Assembly (NCBI GenBank): GCA_035293565.1
Contig: DATGMP010000075.1
Coordinates: forward strand, 62,001-126,000
Direction of reading: 5' to 3'
Length of the DNA stretch: 64,000 nucleotides
Source of the DNA: DATGMP01 sp035293565
GTDB lineage: Bacteria; Pseudomonadota; Alphaproteobacteria; BOG-932; Roseiterribacteraceae
Translations under genes and position numbers: made by a program
The notes under the pieces: model-generated
What the model was told of the DNA's origin: nothing
Seen by the model: only the letters and a program-made list of their open reading frames with translations
The model's database searches: none
Shown here: in pieces, positions 23,499 through 32,834 of the stretch
Layout of the letters: each line of letters starts with the position of its first letter
Position numbering within the stretch: position 1 is the stretch's first letter

Positions 23499-25304
23499 TC
23501 AGGTCGATGATTTCGGCTTAGGGAGATCGAGGCGGATATGGAGCTCCCGCAGCCTTTCGGGTGGAACCGGAGCCGGGGCGCCCATCAGCAGATCCTCGGC
23601 CTTCTGGTTCATCGGGAAAGCGATCACCTCGCGGATATTGGGCTCGTCGGCCAGCAGCATGACGATACGGTCGACGCCGGGCGCCGATCCGCCATGCGGC
23701 GGCGCCCCCAGCCGGAAGGCGGACAGCATGCCGCCGAAGCGGGCCTCCAGCACCTCCTCGCTGTAACCGGCAATGGCGAAGGCTTTCACCATGATGTCCG
23801 GAAGATGGTTCCGGATCGCGCCGGACGAGAGCTCCACGCCATTGCAGACGATGTCGTACTGGTAGGCCTTGATCGTCAACGGATCCTGGGTCTGGAGCGC
23901 CTCGAGCCCGCCCTGGGGCATCGAAAAGGGGTTGTGGCTGAAATCGATCTGACCCGTTTCCTCGTTCAGCTCATACATCGGGAAATCGACGATCCAGCAG
24001 AACTCGAAGCGGTTCTTGTCGATGAGCCCGAGCTCCTCGCCGAGCTTGGTCCGCGCGGCGCCGGCCAACTTCGCCGCCGGCGCCTTCTGGTCGCAGACGA
24101 AGAAGACCGCGTCGCCATTCTCGAGTCCGGCCGCCTTGATCAGTTCGGCCAGAGCGGCTTCGGGCACGAATTTGGCGATCGGCCCCTTCCCGGCGCCGCT
24201 TTCGATGACGATGTAGCCCAGCCCCGGCGCGCCAAGCTCCTTCGCCCAATCGTTGAGCTTGTCGAAGAAGGAGCGCGGCCGATCGGCAACCGAGGGCGCG
24301 CGGATCGCGCGCACTACGCCGCCTTTCTCGATCACCGACTTGAACGCCCGAAACTCGACGTCCGGGCGCGAAAAGACCGGGGTGACGTCACGAATCACGA
24401 GCGGATTGCGGAGGTCCGGCTTGTCGGTCCCATAGATCAACAACGCCTCGTCATACGGGATGCGCGGGAACGGCATTGCCGACACCGTCCGCTGCGTGCC
24501 CGCGAAGCCCGCAAACTCCTCGAAGACTCCGTGGAGCACGGGCTCGATTGCGGCGAAGACGTCCTCCTGGGTCACGAAGGACATTTCGAAATCGAGCTGG
24601 TAGAACTCGCCCGGGCTGCGATCCGCCCGGCTGTCCTCGTCGCGGAAACAGGGCGCGATTTGGAAATATTTGTCGAAGCCGGACACCATCAGCAGCTGCT
24701 TGAATTGCTGCGGCGCCTGGGGCAGCGCGTAGAAGGTGCCGGGATGGAGCCGGCTCGGCACCAGGAAGTCGCGAGCGCCCTCAGGGCTCGATGCCGTCAG
24801 GATGGGGGTCTGGAACTCGGTGAATCCCTGCTCCAGCATGCGGCGGCGGAGGCTCGAAATCACCGCCGACCGAAGCATGATGTTGCGATGGACCTTTTCG
24901 CGGCGCAAATCGAGGAAGCGATAGCGCAGGCGGATCTCCTCGCCGGCGTCGCTGTCGCTGTTGACTTGCAGCGGCACCAGCTCGGCCCTGGATTGGATCG
25001 TGATCTCGTCGACCCTGACTTCGACCTCGCCGGTGTCGAGCTTTGGGTTCACGGTCTCGGGACTCCGCGCCACCACACGGCCGGTGACCGTCACGACCGA
25101 CTCGACCCTGATCCCCTCCAGGACCTTGAAGTACGGGCTTTCCGTGTCGAGGACGCATTGGGTGATGCCGAAATGGTCCCTGAGGTCGACGAAGAGCAGA
25201 TTGCCATGGTCGCGCTTGCGGTGCACCCAGCCGGAAAGCCGGACAGTCTGGCCGACGTCTGCGGCGCGCAGCGCGCCGCAGGAATGGGTGCGATAGATGT
25301 GCAT
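23499..25304 (-). CDS. aspS: Aspartyl-tRNA synthetase, probably non-discriminating
   Basis: AspRS (601 aa) charges tRNA(Asp). The N-terminal OB-fold anticodon domain, class II core and inserted GAD domain are all present; motif 2 reads FRDEDSRADRSPGEF and motif 3 PGVDRIVML. In the anticodon domain the sequence RKRDHGN has His at position 33. The equivalent His in Pseudomonas aeruginosa AspRS is linked to relaxed recognition that also charges tRNA(Asn), whereas discriminating enzymes have Leu. That fits the gatCAB operon in this window, which would convert Asp-tRNA(Asn) to Asn-tRNA(Asn). Confidence 0.96.
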   Translation of the reverse strand: MHIYRTHSCGALRAADVGQTVRLSGWVHRKRDHGNLLFVDLRDHFGITQCVLDTESPYFKVLEGIRVESVVTVTGRVVARSPETVNPKLDTGEVEVRVDEITIQSRAELVPLQVNSDSDAGEEIRLRYRFLDLRREKVHRNIMLRSAVISSLRRRMLEQGFTEFQTPILTASSPEGARDFLVPSRLHPGTFYALPQAPQQFKQLLMVSGFDKYFQIAPCFRDEDSRADRSPGEFYQLDFEMSFVTQEDVFAAIEPVLHGVFEEFAGFAGTQRTVSAMPFPRIPYDEALLIYGTDKPDLRNPLVIRDVTPVFSRPDVEFRAFKSVIEKGGVVRAIRAPSVADRPRSFFDKLNDWAKELGAPGLGYIVIESGAGKGPIAKFVPEAALAELIKAAGLENGDAVFFVCDQKAPAAKLAGAARTKLGEELGLIDKNRFEFCWIVDFPMYELNEETGQIDFSHNPFSMPQGGLEALQTQDPLTIKAYQYDIVCNGVELSSGAIRNHLPDIMVKAFAIAGYSEEVLEARFGGMLSAFRLGAPPHGGSAPGVDRIVMLLADEPNIREVIAFPMNQKAEDLLMGAPAPVPPERLRELHIRLDLPKPKSST

Positions 25305-25404
25305 TCGAACGCCTCGGGAGCTGATCCGGCGGGAGGAACGGCTGAATGACAGGCGATGTCAAGGCCCCTACCCACGCGCGTCGCGCGCACTATAAAGGGT
25401 CTCA

Positions 25405-26565
25405 ATGACCCTCATCACCGACACCAAGAGCCTCGAGCGATTTTGCAACGCCCAGAGGACAGCCGACTTCGTCGCCGTCGATACCGAGTTCCTGCGCGAT
25501 CAGACCTATTGGCCCAAGCTCTGCCTGGTCCAGCTGGCGGGGCCGGACGAGTATGCGGCCATCGATCCGCTGGCCGAAGGCATCGACCTGGCGCCCCTGT
25601 ACGCCCTGATGGCGGACCCCGGCCTGCTCAAAGTGTTCCATGCCGGGCGGCAGGACCTGGAAATCTTCTTCCATGCGACCGGCCAGGTGCCGCGCCCGAT
25701 CTTCGACACCCAGGTGGCCGCAATGGTCTGCGGCTTCGGCGAAAGCGTGAGCTACGAGTCGCTGGTCGCGAAACTCGCGGGAGCCGCGCTCGACAAGGCG
25801 AGCCGCTTCACGGACTGGTCCCACCGCCCCCTTACCGAGCGCCAGCTCGCCTATGCGCTCGACGACGTGATCCATCTCCGCACCGTCTATGACAAGCTGA
25901 AGGCCGAGCTCGCGAAATCCGGCCGCGGAGACTGGCTCGAAGCGGACATGGCGATCCTGACCGATCCCGCAACCTATCGGCTGGATCCGGCCGACGCCTG
26001 GCGGCGGCTCAAGCTCCGCAATCCCAAGCCCAGGGCGCTAGCCGCGCTCAAGGAGCTGGCGGCCTGGCGCGAGTCCGAGGCGCAGCGGCGCGATCTGCCG
26101 CGCGGACGGGTGATCAAGGACGAGCCGCTGATCGAGCTCGCCGTCCATATGCCGCGCGACGCGGCCCAGCTCGCCCGGACCCGCGGATTGCCGGGAGGCT
26201 TCGCCGACGGCAAGTGGGGCGCGGCGGCCCTGGACGCGATCGGCCGGGCCGCGGCGATCCCCCAGGATCAGCTCCCAAAACCCGAGGCGCCTCCGCCATC
26301 GCCGGGCAATGTGGGGTCGACGGTTGAGCTTTTGAAAGTGCTCCTCAAATTGAAGGCGGAGCAGAATCGAGTCGCGCCGAGATTGCTCGCCACTACCGAC
26401 GATTTGGAGCAGATCGCGGCCGGTAATCTGCGACTTTCCGGTTGGCGGCAGGAATTGTTTGGAGCCGACGCCGAAGCGCTGCGCGACGGCAAGCTGACGC
26501 TCGGGCTGGAGCGCGGGCGTGTCAAGCTGTTCCGACGCGAGGAAGTAAGCAGGAAAGCCTCCTGA
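25405..26565 (+). CDS. rnd: Ribonuclease D
   Basis: RNase D (386 aa) is a 3'-5' exoribonuclease that trims tRNA precursors. The DEDD exonuclease domain is visible with VAVDTEFLRD, FHAGRQDLEIF and the distal YALDDVIHLRTVY. One or two HRDC-type helical domains follow (about 210-380). It is divergent from aspS with 100 bases between the starts, and its TGA overlaps the ATG of the next gene. Confidence 0.94.
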   Translation: MTLITDTKSLERFCNAQRTADFVAVDTEFLRDQTYWPKLCLVQLAGPDEYAAIDPLAEGIDLAPLYALMADPGLLKVFHAGRQDLEIFFHATGQVPRPIFDTQVAAMVCGFGESVSYESLVAKLAGAALDKASRFTDWSHRPLTERQLAYALDDVIHLRTVYDKLKAELAKSGRGDWLEADMAILTDPATYRLDPADAWRRLKLRNPKPRALAALKELAAWRESEAQRRDLPRGRVIKDEPLIELAVHMPRDAAQLARTRGLPGGFADGKWGAAALDAIGRAAAIPQDQLPKPEAPPPSPGNVGSTVELLKVLLKLKAEQNRVAPRLLATTDDLEQIAAGNLRLSGWRQELFGADAEALRDGKLTLGLERGRVKLFRREEVSRKAS

Positions 26566-27332
26566 TGGCAGAGAAAAACAAGCCGGCGCGCCGCACCGGC
26601 GGTGTTCTTGCCCCGATCGCGGCCGGGCTGCTGATCCTTCTTAAATCGGGCAAGTTCCTCACCACCATCGCCAGCATGCTGTTCTCGATGGTGGTGTACG
26701 CCCTGATCTTCGGGCCCTCCTATGCGGTCGGTTTCGTCCTTCTGATCTTCGTCCACGAGATGGGGCATTTCCTGGCTGCCCGGCAGCGGGGATTAGCCGT
26801 GGGCGCGCCGACCTTCATCCCCTTCGTCGGCGCCTGGATCCAGCTCAAGGAAATGCCGCACAATGTCGAGACCGAAGCCTATGTCGGCATCGCGGGCCCG
26901 ATCATGGGAAGCCTCGGCGCCCTCGTCTGCTACTGGATTGGCCGTGCTCACGGCAATGATCTTTTCCTGGCCCTCGCCTATACCGGTTTTTTCATCAATC
27001 TCTTCAATCTGCTTCCGCTGTCCCCGCTGGATGGCGGGCGCATCACGGCGATCCTCTCGCCGCGCATCTGGCTGCTGGGCGCGCCGATCCTGGTCGCACT
27101 GTTCTTCTGGCGACCGACCCCGATTCTACTTCTGATCGCCATCCTATCGATCCCGAGCCTGATCAAGGCGTGGCGCTTCAATCCTGCCGATCCGGCCAAC
27201 GCCGCCTATTACGCAGCTTCCCCTGCGCTCCGCGTTCAGTATGGCTTCCTCTATCTGGCCCTAACCGGCTTTCTGGCGGTCATGATGGGTGAGGTGCACC
27301 AGTCGCTAGGCCATCTCGTCCGGCCGCACTGA
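26565..27332 (+). CDS. Site-2-protease-like M50 metalloprotease
   Basis: This 255-residue inner-membrane protein has the zinc motif HEMGH in a membrane segment (FVHEMGHFLAARQ) and the third-ligand motif LLPLSPLDGGR further on, so the catalytic core is complete. About six hydrophobic segments are present. There is no PDZ domain, unlike RseP. M50 proteases usually cut transmembrane substrates such as anti-sigma factors, but no partner is adjacent, so the substrate is unknown. The ATG at 26565 shares a base with the rnd stop. Confidence 0.88.
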   Translation: MAEKNKPARRTGGVLAPIAAGLLILLKSGKFLTTIASMLFSMVVYALIFGPSYAVGFVLLIFVHEMGHFLAARQRGLAVGAPTFIPFVGAWIQLKEMPHNVETEAYVGIAGPIMGSLGALVCYWIGRAHGNDLFLALAYTGFFINLFNLLPLSPLDGGRITAILSPRIWLLGAPILVALFFWRPTPILLLIAILSIPSLIKAWRFNPADPANAAYYAASPALRVQYGFLYLALTGFLAVMMGEVHQSLGHLVRPH

Positions 27333-27420
27333 CCACACGTATCCACATGTATCGTTTATGTTGACTTTTTGTTCTCGTCCGATAGAATCGGGTTGCGTCT
27401 CGCCCCATTGGAAGCCGCAT

Positions 27421-28434
27421 ATGAAGCTCCGGCTTATCGTTGCCCTGCCCCTGCTTGGGCTCGCTTCAGTGATTCCGGCCCCGGCTGCGGAACAAGTGCC
27501 GGCCCTTTCTGTCATCGGCGCAATTCCGGGACCTGACGGCGGCTGGGACTACGCGTCCGTCGACGCGGCCCAGCGACGCCTTTATGTGGCGCATGGCGAT
27601 GCCGTCATGGCGGTCAATCTCGATACCGCCAAGGTGGAACCCAAGCTCGTCGAGGGGCAGCGACTGCATGCCGTCGTCCCGCTGCCGGGCGGTCGCGTCT
27701 TGAGCACGAATGGCGGGAACGACACGGCGACCTTATTCGAGGGCGACACCGGCAGGGTGATCGCGAGTATCCCGACTGGACGGAAGCCCGACGCCGCGGT
27801 CTACGACCCGTCGAGCGGTCTGGTCTTCGTGATGGACGGCCAGGATGGCGACGCGACTCTCGTCGATCCCAAGACCGGAACCTCTCCGGGCCGGATTCCC
27901 ATTGGCGGCAAGCTTGAATTCGCTGTAGCCGACGGCAAGGGCAATGTGTTCGTCAATGTCGAGGATAAGGGCGAGATCGCGGTCGTAGACGCCAAGGCGC
28001 GCAAGGTGACGACGCGCTACAAGCTGCCGGATTGCGAAGAACCCTCGGGTCTTGCGATCGATCGCAAGGACGGCATCCTCGTTTCCGCCTGCAGCAACGG
28101 CAAGGCGATCGCGCTCAAGGCCGCCGATGGATCCGTGCTCGCCACCCTGCCGATCGGCATGCGCCCCGATGCGGCGATCTTCGATTTCAAGCGGAGGCTG
28201 TTTTTCATTCCTTGCGGCGAGGGTACGCTCGCCGTGATTGGCGAAAACGAGAACGGTCCGCCGACCGTTACCGCCACCGTCCCGACCGCCAACGGCGCCC
28301 GCACCGGCGCGCTCGATCCCAAGACCGGCAAGCTCTATCTGCCGACGGCCGATTTCAAGCCGCCCGCCCCGGGTGAGAAGCGACACCAAGTCGTCCCGGG
28401 AACCTTTCGTATCCTGATCGTGGGCACGAAGTAG
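27421..28434 (+). CDS. Exported beta-propeller (YncE-like) protein
   Basis: This 337-residue protein has a cleavable signal peptide (MKLRLIVALPLLGLASVIPA, cut near PAAEQ) followed by repeated blade-like segments such as DYASVDAAQRRLYVAHGD, AAVYDPSSGLVFVMDG and GALDPKTGKLYLPTAD. These match seven-bladed YncE/YVTN propellers found in the periplasm. Two Cys residues in the middle may form a disulfide. Function in the family is poorly known; binding rather than catalysis is likely. The frame opens earlier, but the signal peptide fixes the start. Confidence 0.85.
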   Translation: MKLRLIVALPLLGLASVIPAPAAEQVPALSVIGAIPGPDGGWDYASVDAAQRRLYVAHGDAVMAVNLDTAKVEPKLVEGQRLHAVVPLPGGRVLSTNGGNDTATLFEGDTGRVIASIPTGRKPDAAVYDPSSGLVFVMDGQDGDATLVDPKTGTSPGRIPIGGKLEFAVADGKGNVFVNVEDKGEIAVVDAKARKVTTRYKLPDCEEPSGLAIDRKDGILVSACSNGKAIALKAADGSVLATLPIGMRPDAAIFDFKRRLFFIPCGEGTLAVIGENENGPPTVTATVPTANGARTGALDPKTGKLYLPTADFKPPAPGEKRHQVVPGTFRILIVGTK

Positions 28435-28458
28435 GCGGCGAACCGAGCGGGCGGAACC

Positions 28459-30000
28459 CTAATGACCCGCCGCCTTCAGCTTGTTGCCTCTACTCTTCGG
28501 CGCAATCCGGATCTCCGGAGTGAGATCCATCGATCGCGCCAACGCCTCAAATCGTCGATCCACCGCTTCGACCTTGAGGTCCGCCGCATCGGGGGCGATT
28601 TCGAGAATCAGCCGCGCGCCATCGCGTCGGAGCGCGGTGCGGTCGAGCAGCGACAGCGCGCCGGCGCAAAGCGTATAGGCCAAGCGGAGCATAAGACCGA
28701 GCGACACCGCCTTTCGTAGCATCGGCTCTTCAAGCAGCACGTGGGCGGCATAGGTGGTCTGGTCGTCGACGCGACCGCCATAGCGCAGGTAGAGCGCCAA
28801 TGCGAGAAAGGCCCGTCCGACGTGGTCGATGCCGCCGAAGGGCATCCTGAGCGTCTTCAGATAGGCTTGCTCGCTGCGATAGTCGGGGTGCTCCAGCCAA
28901 CCGACATCGCTCAAGAGGCAAGCCGCGAGGCCAAGCTGATGAAGCAGTCCGGACTCATGCCAGACGGGCTTGATCCAGGACACAAGGGGCTTTGCCTCGC
29001 CGAAGCGACCGAGGCGATCCGCCACGGAAGCACAGGCGGAGAGCAGCGGATCCTCCGCCCGCACCGCGGGCGCCAGCATGTCGTAGAGGATGCCCTCGCG
29101 CAGGCCGAACGCGGAGAAGGCAAGCCGCTTGGGCCGGGCGCGCTTCAGAAGGCGCTCCATGAACATCGCGGCCAGCGGCAGCACTTCCATCCGTCGCCGC
29201 GAAACGCCCGACCCCTCGAGAGAGAGACGGCTTTGTTTGGAGAGGAGCTGGGCAAACTCGATCGCCTGGTCCGCGTCGATCGCGTAATGGTGCACGATGT
29301 GGAGCGGGTGCCCAACCTGCTCCATATGCACCATCGCGAAGGCGCGCCACGCGCCGCCGACCGCGTAGAAGGTCGCGCCCTGAATCTCGGATAGCCAGGG
29401 AACGCGATCAAGGCGGGCATCGACCGCCGCCACTTGGGCGCTCCGGCCGCCGCCGATGGCCATGAGGCGAAAAGGTCCCAAAGGCATCGTCGTCCGGGGC
29501 CCGACCGTGCCTTTGATCAGGCGCACGAGCTCGACCGAACCGCCGCCCATGTCACCCATTGCGCCGTCCGCATCGGGAATGCCGGACAGCACACCTTCGG
29601 CCGAGAGGCGGCCTTCCTCCTCGCCGCTGATGATCGTGGCCGCGAGCCCTGCACGGCGGGCGATCTGATTCAGGAAGGTGGACCCGTCCTTCGCATCCCG
29701 CACGGCGGCGGTCGCCACGACATGGCATGATCCCACTTTCATCGCTTGGAGAAGCCGGCTGAAACGGGTCAGCGTTTCGAAAGCCTGGACGATTCCGTCG
29801 GGGTTGAGCCGGCCAGTCTCGCCGACCGTCTTGCCGAGCTCGGCATAGACCTTCTCGTTCACCAGCGCGATCGGCGCGCGCGAAAGCCCGTCATAGACGA
29901 CGAGGCGGATGGAGTTGGAACCGATATCGATGACGGCAATGCGCCGCTGAGCCTGCATCGGCCGCTCACGGCCGAGCGATTCGAACTCCCGCTCGGTCAA
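28459..30000 (-). CDS. ppx: Exopolyphosphatase / pppGpp phosphatase family
   Basis: This Ppx/GppA enzyme (513 aa) removes terminal phosphates from polyphosphate and may also hydrolyse pppGpp. The ASKHA-fold signature VIDIGSNSIRLVVYDG and the second phosphate loop GDMGGGSVEL are clear; ISGEEEGRL is also conserved. The C-terminal half is the helical HD-like region of long Ppx forms. A TTG at 30000 overlaps the ppk stop (TTGA); an ATG at 29958 (MQAQRRIAV) is an alternative start. Coupling with ppk sets polyphosphate turnover. Confidence 0.92.
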   Translation of the reverse strand: MTEREFESLGRERPMQAQRRIAVIDIGSNSIRLVVYDGLSRAPIALVNEKVYAELGKTVGETGRLNPDGIVQAFETLTRFSRLLQAMKVGSCHVVATAAVRDAKDGSTFLNQIARRAGLAATIISGEEEGRLSAEGVLSGIPDADGAMGDMGGGSVELVRLIKGTVGPRTTMPLGPFRLMAIGGGRSAQVAAVDARLDRVPWLSEIQGATFYAVGGAWRAFAMVHMEQVGHPLHIVHHYAIDADQAIEFAQLLSKQSRLSLEGSGVSRRRMEVLPLAAMFMERLLKRARPKRLAFSAFGLREGILYDMLAPAVRAEDPLLSACASVADRLGRFGEAKPLVSWIKPVWHESGLLHQLGLAACLLSDVGWLEHPDYRSEQAYLKTLRMPFGGIDHVGRAFLALALYLRYGGRVDDQTTYAAHVLLEEPMLRKAVSLGLMLRLAYTLCAGALSLLDRTALRRDGARLILEIAPDAADLKVEAVDRRFEALARSMDLTPEIRIAPKSRGNKLKAAGH

Positions 30001-32171
30001 GATCCGGACTTGAGTTTCAGGCGCGGCGGTGTGCGCGATTCATTGAGCGCGCTGCCGCGTCCCGAGAGGCTTGGATTGGTCATGAAGTATTGATGGGCCG
30101 AGAACGGGTTCCGGCCGGCCTTGTTGCGGATATACGTGCCGTCGCTCTGCATCTGCCAGGTCTGAACATCGTCCTTCAGATTCGCGACCATGATCTGATC
30201 CATAACCTGGCTACGGACCGTTGCGTTCTCCAGCGGCACTAACGTCTCGATCCGATAATCGAGATTGCGCTGCATCCAGTCGGCCGAAGAGATGAACACT
30301 TTGGCGTGGCTGGAGGGTAGGCCGTGGCCGGCGCCGAAGCACAGAATCCGCGAATGCTCGAGGAATCGACCGATGAGGCTCAGGACACGGATGCGGTCGG
30401 AAAGGCCCGGAACGCCGGGTTTGAGACAGCAGATGCCGCGGACCACGAGATCGATCTCAACTCCCGCCCGCGAGGCCTTGTACAGCAGGTCGATCATCTC
30501 CGGGTCCACGACAGCATTGACCTTGGCCCAGATCTGGGCCGGCCGACCGGCCTGTGCGTGCGCAATCTCCTCTTCGATCAGCTCTTCGACCGTTCGGCGA
30601 AGGTTGATCGGGGAAATCTTGATCTTCTCGAGCGCGTCCGGCTGGGCGTAACCAGTCATGAAATTGAACACACGCTGCGCGTCCCGCGTCAGCGCCGGAT
30701 CGCAGGTGAAGAATGACAGATCGGTGTAAATCTTCGCCGTCACCGGGTGATAATTGCCGGTGCCGTAATGGACATAGGAGCGCAGCGCGCCGGCCTCGCG
30801 CCGCACGACGAGCGACATCTTGGCGTGGACCTTGAGGTCGACAAAACCGAAAACGACCTGGGCCCCGGCCCGTTCCAGATCGCGCGCCCACCGCAGATTC
30901 GCCTCCTCGTCGAAGCGCGCCTTGAGCTCGACGGACGCGGTGACCGACTTCCCGGCTTCCGCGGCTTCGATCAGCGCGCGAACGATCGGCGAGTTATTGG
31001 AGGTGCGATAGAGCGTCTGCTTGATCGCCACGACATCCGGATCGTGCGCAGCCTGCCTGAGGAACTGCACGACGACATCGAAGCTCTCATAGGGGTGATG
31101 GATGACGATGTCCTTGGCCTGGATCGCCGCGAAGCAATCGCCGCCGAAATCCCGGATTCGCTCGGGGAAGCGCGCGGTGTAAGGCGGGAAAAGCAGATCC
31201 GGTCGCTCGTCGGTGATGAGCTGCTTCACATCGACGATGCCGATCAGCCCCTCCGACACGAAGACATCCTCTTCCGGAACGTGCAGCTCCTCGGTCAGGA
31301 ACTCCAGCAGGTCGGGGGACATATCGGCGCTGGCATTGAGGCGGATCACATTGCCGCGCCGCCGCCGCCGAAGCGCGACTTCCAGGTTCTGCAGCAAGTG
31401 GTCCGCATCCTCGTCGATATCGAGATCATCGACTTCGAGATCGCTGTCGCGCAGCACCCGGAACACCCCCGATCCCTTCAGGGCGAAAGGCGGGAATAGA
31501 TAGCTCAGAAACATCCGCACGACCTTCTCGAGCGGGATGTAACGGACCTCCTTTCCGGGAAGCCGGACGAAGCGGTCGAGCTGCGACGGGATCGGCACAA
31601 GCGCGTCGAGATTGCGCTGGGCGCGATCGTCGAACATCTGGACGGCGAGCGAGATTCCCCGGTTGGGAATGAAGGGGAAAGGATGGGTCGGACCCATCGC
31701 GAGCGGGGTGAGGATCGGGAAGATGTCGGCCTGGAATTTGGCCTCCAGCCAACCGTGCTCGCTATCGGTCAGCTCGTCGACGTCGATGACGGCGATGCCT
31801 TTCTCGCGCAGCTCCCGTTTCAGGGAATGCCACGCTTCCCGCACATCGTGCATGATCTTGTGCACTTCGTGCCGAACATCGGCGAGCGCCTGCAGAGGCG
31901 TACGGCCGTCAGGGCCCGGACTGGCGATTCCGGCCAGCACCTGCTGCTTCAGACCGGCCACCCGCACCATGAAGAATTCGTCGAGATTCGATGCCGTTAT
32001 CGAAAGGAAACGTAGCCTTTCGAGCAATGGGTGATTGGGATTCTGCGCCTCTTCGAGCACGCGGCGATCGAAGGCCAGCCATGACAACTCTCGGTTGAGA
32101 AATTTATCCCCAACCGGCTCGACAACGGGTATATCCCGCTGGTCGGCAACAGCCGGAACCATCGATTCCAT
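29997..32171 (-). CDS. ppk: Polyphosphate kinase 1
   Basis: PPK1 (724 aa) polymerises ATP gamma-phosphates into polyphosphate at the membrane. The N domain starts FLNRELSWLAFDRRVL with SNLDEFFMVRVAG. The phosphorylated His lies in VHAKMSLVVRR and a second conserved segment is SSHAKVFISSADWM. The frame is open to 32693, but I place the start at the ATG at 32171, preceded by GAGGT, because upstream residues are antisense to sixA and atypical. It is divergent from sixA. Confidence 0.95.
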   Translation of the reverse strand: MESMVPAVADQRDIPVVEPVGDKFLNRELSWLAFDRRVLEEAQNPNHPLLERLRFLSITASNLDEFFMVRVAGLKQQVLAGIASPGPDGRTPLQALADVRHEVHKIMHDVREAWHSLKRELREKGIAVIDVDELTDSEHGWLEAKFQADIFPILTPLAMGPTHPFPFIPNRGISLAVQMFDDRAQRNLDALVPIPSQLDRFVRLPGKEVRYIPLEKVVRMFLSYLFPPFALKGSGVFRVLRDSDLEVDDLDIDEDADHLLQNLEVALRRRRRGNVIRLNASADMSPDLLEFLTEELHVPEEDVFVSEGLIGIVDVKQLITDERPDLLFPPYTARFPERIRDFGGDCFAAIQAKDIVIHHPYESFDVVVQFLRQAAHDPDVVAIKQTLYRTSNNSPIVRALIEAAEAGKSVTASVELKARFDEEANLRWARDLERAGAQVVFGFVDLKVHAKMSLVVRREAGALRSYVHYGTGNYHPVTAKIYTDLSFFTCDPALTRDAQRVFNFMTGYAQPDALEKIKISPINLRRTVEELIEEEIAHAQAGRPAQIWAKVNAVVDPEMIDLLYKASRAGVEIDLVVRGICCLKPGVPGLSDRIRVLSLIGRFLEHSRILCFGAGHGLPSSHAKVFISSADWMQRNLDYRIETLVPLENATVRSQVMDQIMVANLKDDVQTWQMQSDGTYIRNKAGRNPFSAHQYFMTNPSLSGRGSALNESRTPPRLKLKSGS

Positions 32172-32321
32172 ATGACCTCGCATCTTGGTTGGTTGGCGGT
32201 CGTTAATTCGGTTCGATAGCGTGTTGCACAATAGCCGATCGGGTGATCCGATTCCACCCACCGGCGCATCCTCAAGCCCCCAATGCTTGGCTATCGAAGT
32301 CGAGACAGGTAATGAACGGCG

Positions 32322-32834
32322 ATGGCCAAGCTGATCCTCTTCCGTCATGCCAAGGCCGCTCCGGCATCGCCCGGGCAGAGCGACTTCGATCGGCCGCTGA
32401 CCGACCGCGGGCGACGGGATGCTGGTCGAATGGGGGCGGCGCTCGGCGGCCTTTCGATCGATCTCGCGCTCGTGTCGGCGGCTCGGCGCACGCGCGAAAC
32501 CTTCGACCTCGCAAGGGCCGAGATGAAGTCGGCTCCCAGCGCCGAGGTCACGCGCGACCTCTATCTCTGCGGTGCCAGAAAGCTCATCCGCAGGCTGACC
32601 GAAACACCTGCCGGAATAGAGACTCTGCTGGTCGTCGGCCATAATCCCGACCTTCATGAGGTCGCCCTTTGGCTCGCCGGAAAGGATGAGCAAAAGGAGG
32701 CCACGGCACTCCGGGCCAAGTTTCCGACGGCTGCGGTTGCGGTGTTCAGCCTGGAGCTCGGCTCCTGGACAGATCTCGACCCAGGCTCGGCGCGCCTAAA
32801 ATGTTTCGCAACGTCTGCCGATCTCAAAGACTAG
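32322..32834 (+). CDS. SixA-like phosphohistidine phosphatase
   Basis: This 170-residue histidine-phosphatase superfamily enzyme has the catalytic RHAK motif (LILFRHAKAAP) and the distal VVGHNPDLHE. SixA-type proteins dephosphorylate phosphohistidine in phosphotransfer proteins, but alphaproteobacterial relatives are little studied. It is divergent from ppk and converges on hdaA, where the two 3' ends overlap by 11 bases. Confidence 0.88.
   Translation: MAKLILFRHAKAAPASPGQSDFDRPLTDRGRRDAGRMGAALGGLSIDLALVSAARRTRETFDLARAEMKSAPSAEVTRDLYLCGARKLIRRLTETPAGIETLLVVGHNPDLHEVALWLAGKDEQKEATALRAKFPTAAVAVFSLELGSWTDLDPGSARLKCFATSADLKD

Noticed and set aside
23538..25349. A 603-codon open frame antisense to aspS
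   Set aside because: AspRS on the other strand is unmistakable over its full length, and the antisense product is a low-complexity Arg/Glu/Leu sequence.
32172..32693. N-terminal extension of ppk
   Set aside because: The extra 174 residues are antisense to sixA and unlike PPK1; a well-placed Shine-Dalgarno supports the start at 32171.
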